Source: Melastoma dodecandrum
Taxonomy: Eukaryota; Streptophyta; Magnoliopsida; Myrtales; Melastomataceae
Assembly: GCA_029817715.1 (NCBI GenBank)
Contig: JARUPY010000538.1
Location: 930,001 to 994,000 of the forward strand
Length of the DNA stretch: 64,000 bases
Direction: 5' to 3'
Positions 60,529 to 64,000 of this stretch are shown piece after piece (position 1 is the first letter of the stretch; each line of letters starts with the position of its first letter). The notes beneath the pieces were generated by a model that made no database searches, had not been told where the DNA came from, and saw nothing but the letters and a program-made list of their open reading frames with translations. Position numbers and translations under genes: made by a program.

Positions 60529-61569
60529 AGACATGGTTTTTACTGGCCATCAATGCTAAAGAACTGCATAGAAATGGCTAGGGGATGCCAAGAGTGTCAA
60601 AAACATGGTCCGGTGACAAGGGCCCCAGCGTCCGACTTAGTCTCAGTCGTCAAGCCTTGGCCATTTAGGTCTTGGGCTTTAGATATAATTGGGGAAATCC
60701 ATCCGCACTCAAGTAAAGGTGACGCCTATATTCTAGTCGCCACCGATTATTTCACTAAATGGGTCGAGGCTCAGGTTTATAAGAAGATTGATCATAAAGA
60801 AGTGATCGATTTTCTTAAATCATCTATCATCTATAGGTTTGGAATTCCCCAGAATATTGTAGTGGACAATGGCACCGCTTTCAATAATGAGAAAATGCGA
60901 GAATTCGCTACGGAGTTTGGTTTCTCAATCACCAACTCAACACCTTATTATCCTCAGGCGAATGGACAGGCTGAAGCTACCAATAAACTCATAAAGAACA
61001 ATATTCAGAAAATGGTTGGCGCAAATCCAAGAGAATGGCACCAACTATTACAAGGCACTTTGTGGGCTTTAAGAGTTACTAAGAGAGAAAGCACAGGGGA
61101 AACCCCTTTTTCACTAGTATATGGGCAAGACGCCGTCCTACCTATTGAGGTTCGATACAAGTCGCTCAGGGTGACTCATCCTGATTTACAAGACGAGGCA
61201 ATGTACCTCGCTTTGGACGAATTAGAGAAGAAGCGACTTGATGTAATAGACCGACTCGAGGTGCATAAACAAAGGATTGCTAGGCATTATAACAAAAGGG
61301 TTGTCCATAAGCACTTTAAAGTGGGCGACTTGGTTTGGAAGATGGTGCTACCCCTTAAATCGAAAGACCAAGTTTTGGGTAAATGGTCCCCTAATTGGGA
61401 AGGTCCACATGAGGTATGTGAAACATACTCATCTAATAGCTATCGGCTTATGACGAGAAGTGGGGTCAGACACCCATTAAAGGTTAATGGTAAATATCTC
61501 AAACCCTATCGCACGACTATCTGGGAAGCTCACCATAAAATCCTAAGACAAATGACTCCATTAATTTAG
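60529..61569 (+). pseudogene. Tat element integrase
   Basis: Same frame as the RT-RNase H part after the TAA at 60526. A zinc-binding module ends CQECQKHG; the DDE core has Asp in WALDIIGEI, Asp in VVDNGTAF and Glu in QANGQAEATNK; GDLVWKM and WEGPHEV follow in the C-terminal domain. The ORF from 60553 to the TAA at 61567-61569 is intact. Listed as pseudogene because it is the end of a broken polyprotein. It is not close to the integrase at the left end of the window (different core wording), so these are two distinct Tat families. Confidence 0.85.
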
Positions 61570-61718
61570 GAAGCGCTTAATTCCTAAGAAATCGCGCTAG
61601 GCTTCAGTAACGCTGTCTGGGAGAATGAATTGAGCGTAGTGGGCAGAAATTCATTTGAGACACAAGGTACTTGATTTATTCAGTAAAACAAAAACAATGG
61701 AATTGCATTGTTCTTTGG

Positions 61719-64000
61719 TTACAAATCTAATTTCCATAACCCGCCAACTTCTTTGAAATCGAGGACAAGGGATTTACGAGTTCGTCGCTTCGCGTTCACC
61801 TTGTTTCGCTGGGCATAAAGGTCGACGACCTTTTCTCTATCCTTCTCAGCATTGGCCTCCAGCTCCTCGATTTCTTGAGTATTGATCGACGCGAGCTGCC
61901 GAGTCAGGTCATTCTTGAGGTTCGTGTAGAACTCTATCTGTCTCTCTGCCTCGGTCAGCTTCTCTTGCACATCGACCAAACGTTGGCGGGCGTCCTGTGC
62001 AGTTTTAGAGGCCTGCCCTCGAGCTTCATTGATCGACTGAATCTTCGAGTCAGTCGAGTCCAAGGTGAGCAGGTCGGCGTAGTAATCCCTCCAGCGGGTC
62101 CAGTACGTCGACCTGAGGCTCTTGCAGGCCCCCAATATTTCGTCCGTGACCCGAGGGGACGTCTCGATCCTCTTCAACAACTTCTGCATCCTCCTAAATT
62201 CGTTGACACTTAAGGGGTCGATGAGCAGAAGTTGGCAAAGTTCTTCGATATCCTCGTGAAGCTTCACCCACGGGTCTTTGGTCGACCTGGAAGTCGCCGC
62301 GGCAGGATCCTGAAGAATAAGAGGCAAAATGTTGTTAAACAATACCCTAAAAAAGGCCAACGACCTCGTGCGATCGAGTACTTACCTCTGGAGGCGATCT
62401 ATCCCCAGAGCTCTCATCCGAAGAAGAAGGAGGAGTGGGAATCTTCTGTCGGCAAGCAGTCACCTTCACCCTCTTCGGACGGGCCTATAAGGAAGGATAT
62501 AATTACCTCAATCAAGATTGCAATGGTAATACTATGTTCTGTTTAAGAACACATACCATCCCTGGTGTGGGAGTTTGAACTGGAGGAGAAGGAATAGTTT
62601 GGTCTTCTTCCTCACGAGTCGACCGAGTCGGTAACTCGACCGGGATCGTGACAGCCTGTTCTTCTTGGACCAAGGCCTCAGGGATTTGCTGTTCCTAAAA
62701 CAGAGTATGACGCAAAACCAAAAGTTCATATATGAACTAAGGTAAGGATACACCAGCTGAGAGCTAAACTTACCTTGGCGATCGAAGCCTTTGAACTTTG
62801 GCCCAAGCTGTGGGAGATAAGCTGATGGTCATCCTTGTCTGAAGCCTCTCCCTAGACAATATGGTATGGGTCAGATATGAAAACTCAAAACAAAAACTGG
62901 AGTCAGCAGAGTCTTACCTCTGCGGCCGGTTTTTGTGGAGCGTCGACTACAGCTGAGGACACTGGCACTGCAGCTGGTGCCCTGGTAGATGAGGTCGCCG
63001 CTGAAGCGGTTGGCGACCTGGATGGGGTCGCCGCTGCTGCAGTTGGCGACCTGGATGGGGTCGCCGCTGCTGCAGTTGGCGACCTGGATGGGGTCGCCGC
63101 TGCTGCAGTTGGCGACCTGGATGAGGTCACCGCTGCAGTAACTGACGACCTATGAGAGGAAGTCGCCACCTTCACCAGTCTCTTCCTCTGAGACAGAGGC
63201 ATCTCTTCAGGATCTTCTTCCTCGACCGCCTTGCGCTTTGGAGCGCTTTTGGGTCGAGCCTTCGAAGGACCACCTGCGACTATTTTGCTGGGATTCGCAA
63301 CTTTAGCCTTCCCCTTGCTGGTCGACTTGAGTCTAGAAGGAGCAGGGGCAAGGGGGGCTTTAGGCTTGGATTTTCCAGAGCCCTGAGGAAGCATTGATCC
63401 TGAAAGGGAGGAAGCTTATGATTAATATTAAGAAACCAATACTCTTAAAGTAAAGCTAAGTCTTTACCTTTGGCTTTAATGTGCGCGTCATCGGTATAAA
63501 AATCAGGTTCCTTGGAAACATCCAAGAAGTGCATCAGGGCCCGCAGCTCTTCATAGGTAGTCGACCACAGCACAGTGAAGAACTGTGTGGCGAAACAGGC
63601 AGAAGTGTCAGATGGGAATTCCATCTGGGAGAGCTGCGTCTTGTGATTGAGCAAGTCGAGGGTCGTCGAGTTAATCGACTTGCACGCAATCCTCTTCGTC
63701 CTATCCCCATATAAGCCGCCGGCAGTGTCAGCAAGTGGAACTGCTACACTTTGGATAAACCCAAACTGCCTTGCACACAGTTGAGGGTTATAGACTTCAA
63801 AGGTCAGGTAGCCGTCGAAGATAACTGGCAGATCTCTGCGGGTCAATACCCCATTCCAGAAGCCACGAGCAGCTTGCAGATTGATTTCCTGAGCAAGTGT
63901 CTTGCCGCCTGGAAAGGGTGCCCAGTTGCGTCGATCTACCCTGCCGAAGTCGACTATATGCTTTAGGTGGCCAGTGATCGATGTCATAAGCCATTGATCC
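61719..64000 (-). CDS. Antisense accessory gene of the Tat element, plant-mobile-domain-like, 3' part
   Basis: On the strand opposite gag-pol, six exons join in phase with GT-AG sites: >64000-63468, 63399-62918, 62851-62774, 62694-62557, 62484-62386, 62309-61719. The first (partial) exon, DQWLMTSITGHLKHIVDFGR...GFWNGVLTRRDLPVIFDGYL...QFGFIQSVAVPLADT, resembles the C-terminal part of the plant mobile domain (aminotransferase-like) family. Next come a basic Pro/Ser-rich exon with an 11-residue repeat (ATPSRSPTAAA), short acidic exons (RSPPE), and a last exon predicted to be coiled coil (ARGQASKTAQDARQRLVDVQ). No stop is seen in about 585 codons, in contrast to the ruined gag-pol. Antisense extra ORFs at this position are known from Tat elements; function unknown. 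The N-terminus is outside the window. Confidence 0.75.
63009..63140. repeat. 33-bp in-frame tandem repeat, four units
   Basis: Three exact units and one diverged unit of a 33-bp sequence containing GGCGACCTGGATGGGGTCGC, encoding the repeated ATPSRSPTAAA on the minus strand. The period is a multiple of three, so the frame is kept. Confidence 0.85.

Larger units (their letters stand above)
53413..64000 (+). mobile_element. Tat-lineage Ty3/gypsy element with antisense accessory gene (continues right)
   Basis: In order: 5' LTR (53413-54399), primer-binding site, gag, protease, reverse transcriptase, two RNase H regions, integrase, and then a multi-exon gene on the opposite strand. The second RNase H with WFDGSS...ATEYEA...MGDSQ is typical of Tat elements. 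Gag appears shortened internally, and gag-pol carries at least three stops and two frameshifts. The 3' LTR is outside the window. It has inserted into an older LTR that itself interrupts PRHA copy B. Confidence 0.9.

Noticed and set aside
1..64000. CRISPR arrays, bacterial operons, rRNA or tRNA genes
   Set aside because: None seen; introns and repeat families are those of a plant nuclear genome, and the only tRNA-like matches are retroelement primer sites.

Overview
The window is nuclear DNA of a flowering plant, most likely a dicot. Split genes with GT-AG introns encode plant-specific families (an SMXL repressor, PYRR, a CIA2-like protein, a PRHA/HAT3.1-type PHD-homeodomain protein). They lie in a matrix of plant LTR retrotransposons (Tat/Ogre and copia), a TRIM and a Mutator-like element. 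I cannot name the species. Exon coordinates come from homology recognised by eye plus splice-site phase checks, not from transcripts.

Layout. 1-8864: the 3' half of a Tat/Ogre-type Ty3/gypsy element (broken pol, long 3' untranslated part, polypurine tract, about 4.9-kb 3' LTR). 8.9-33 kb: gene-rich but spacious. It holds a small zinc-ribbon gene (-), SMXL4/5-like (-), PRCC-like (+), degenerate gypsy and copia scraps, a nearly perfect TRIM, a MIF/MDL gene (-), the first exon of a CIA2-like gene (-) and a complete nine-exon PYRR gene (-). 33.1-37.7 kb: a full-length MULE with about 230-bp inverted repeats and a perfect 9-bp target duplication. It carries a dead transposase and a convergent dead GRF-zinc-finger gene. 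The MULE sits in what was a roughly 200-bp divergent promoter between PYRR and TAF13.

37.8-52.7 kb is the most unusual part. A TAF13 + PRHA block occurs twice in direct orientation (about 37796-42981 and 47594-52746), very similar even in introns. Between the copies lie the 3' exons of PRHA copy A, a conserved small gene with a one-base frameshift, and the first three exons of a membrane-protein gene. The simplest history is a tandem duplication of a unit running from TAF13 exon 1 to intron 3 of the membrane-protein gene. Copy B of TAF13 therefore lost its start and promoter. The two PRHA copies carry different disabling lesions: a stop inside the PHD finger in A; a 2-base deletion plus a retroelement-interrupted homeodomain in B.

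52.7-64 kb: nested LTR retrotransposons. A fragment of one LTR begins inside the PRHA-B homeodomain exon and is itself interrupted by a Tat-lineage element. That element has a 5' LTR, a primer site, a gag with an apparent internal deletion, pro-RT-RNaseH-integrase with several stops, and, downstream on the opposite strand, a still-open multi-exon gene related to the plant mobile domain that runs off the window.
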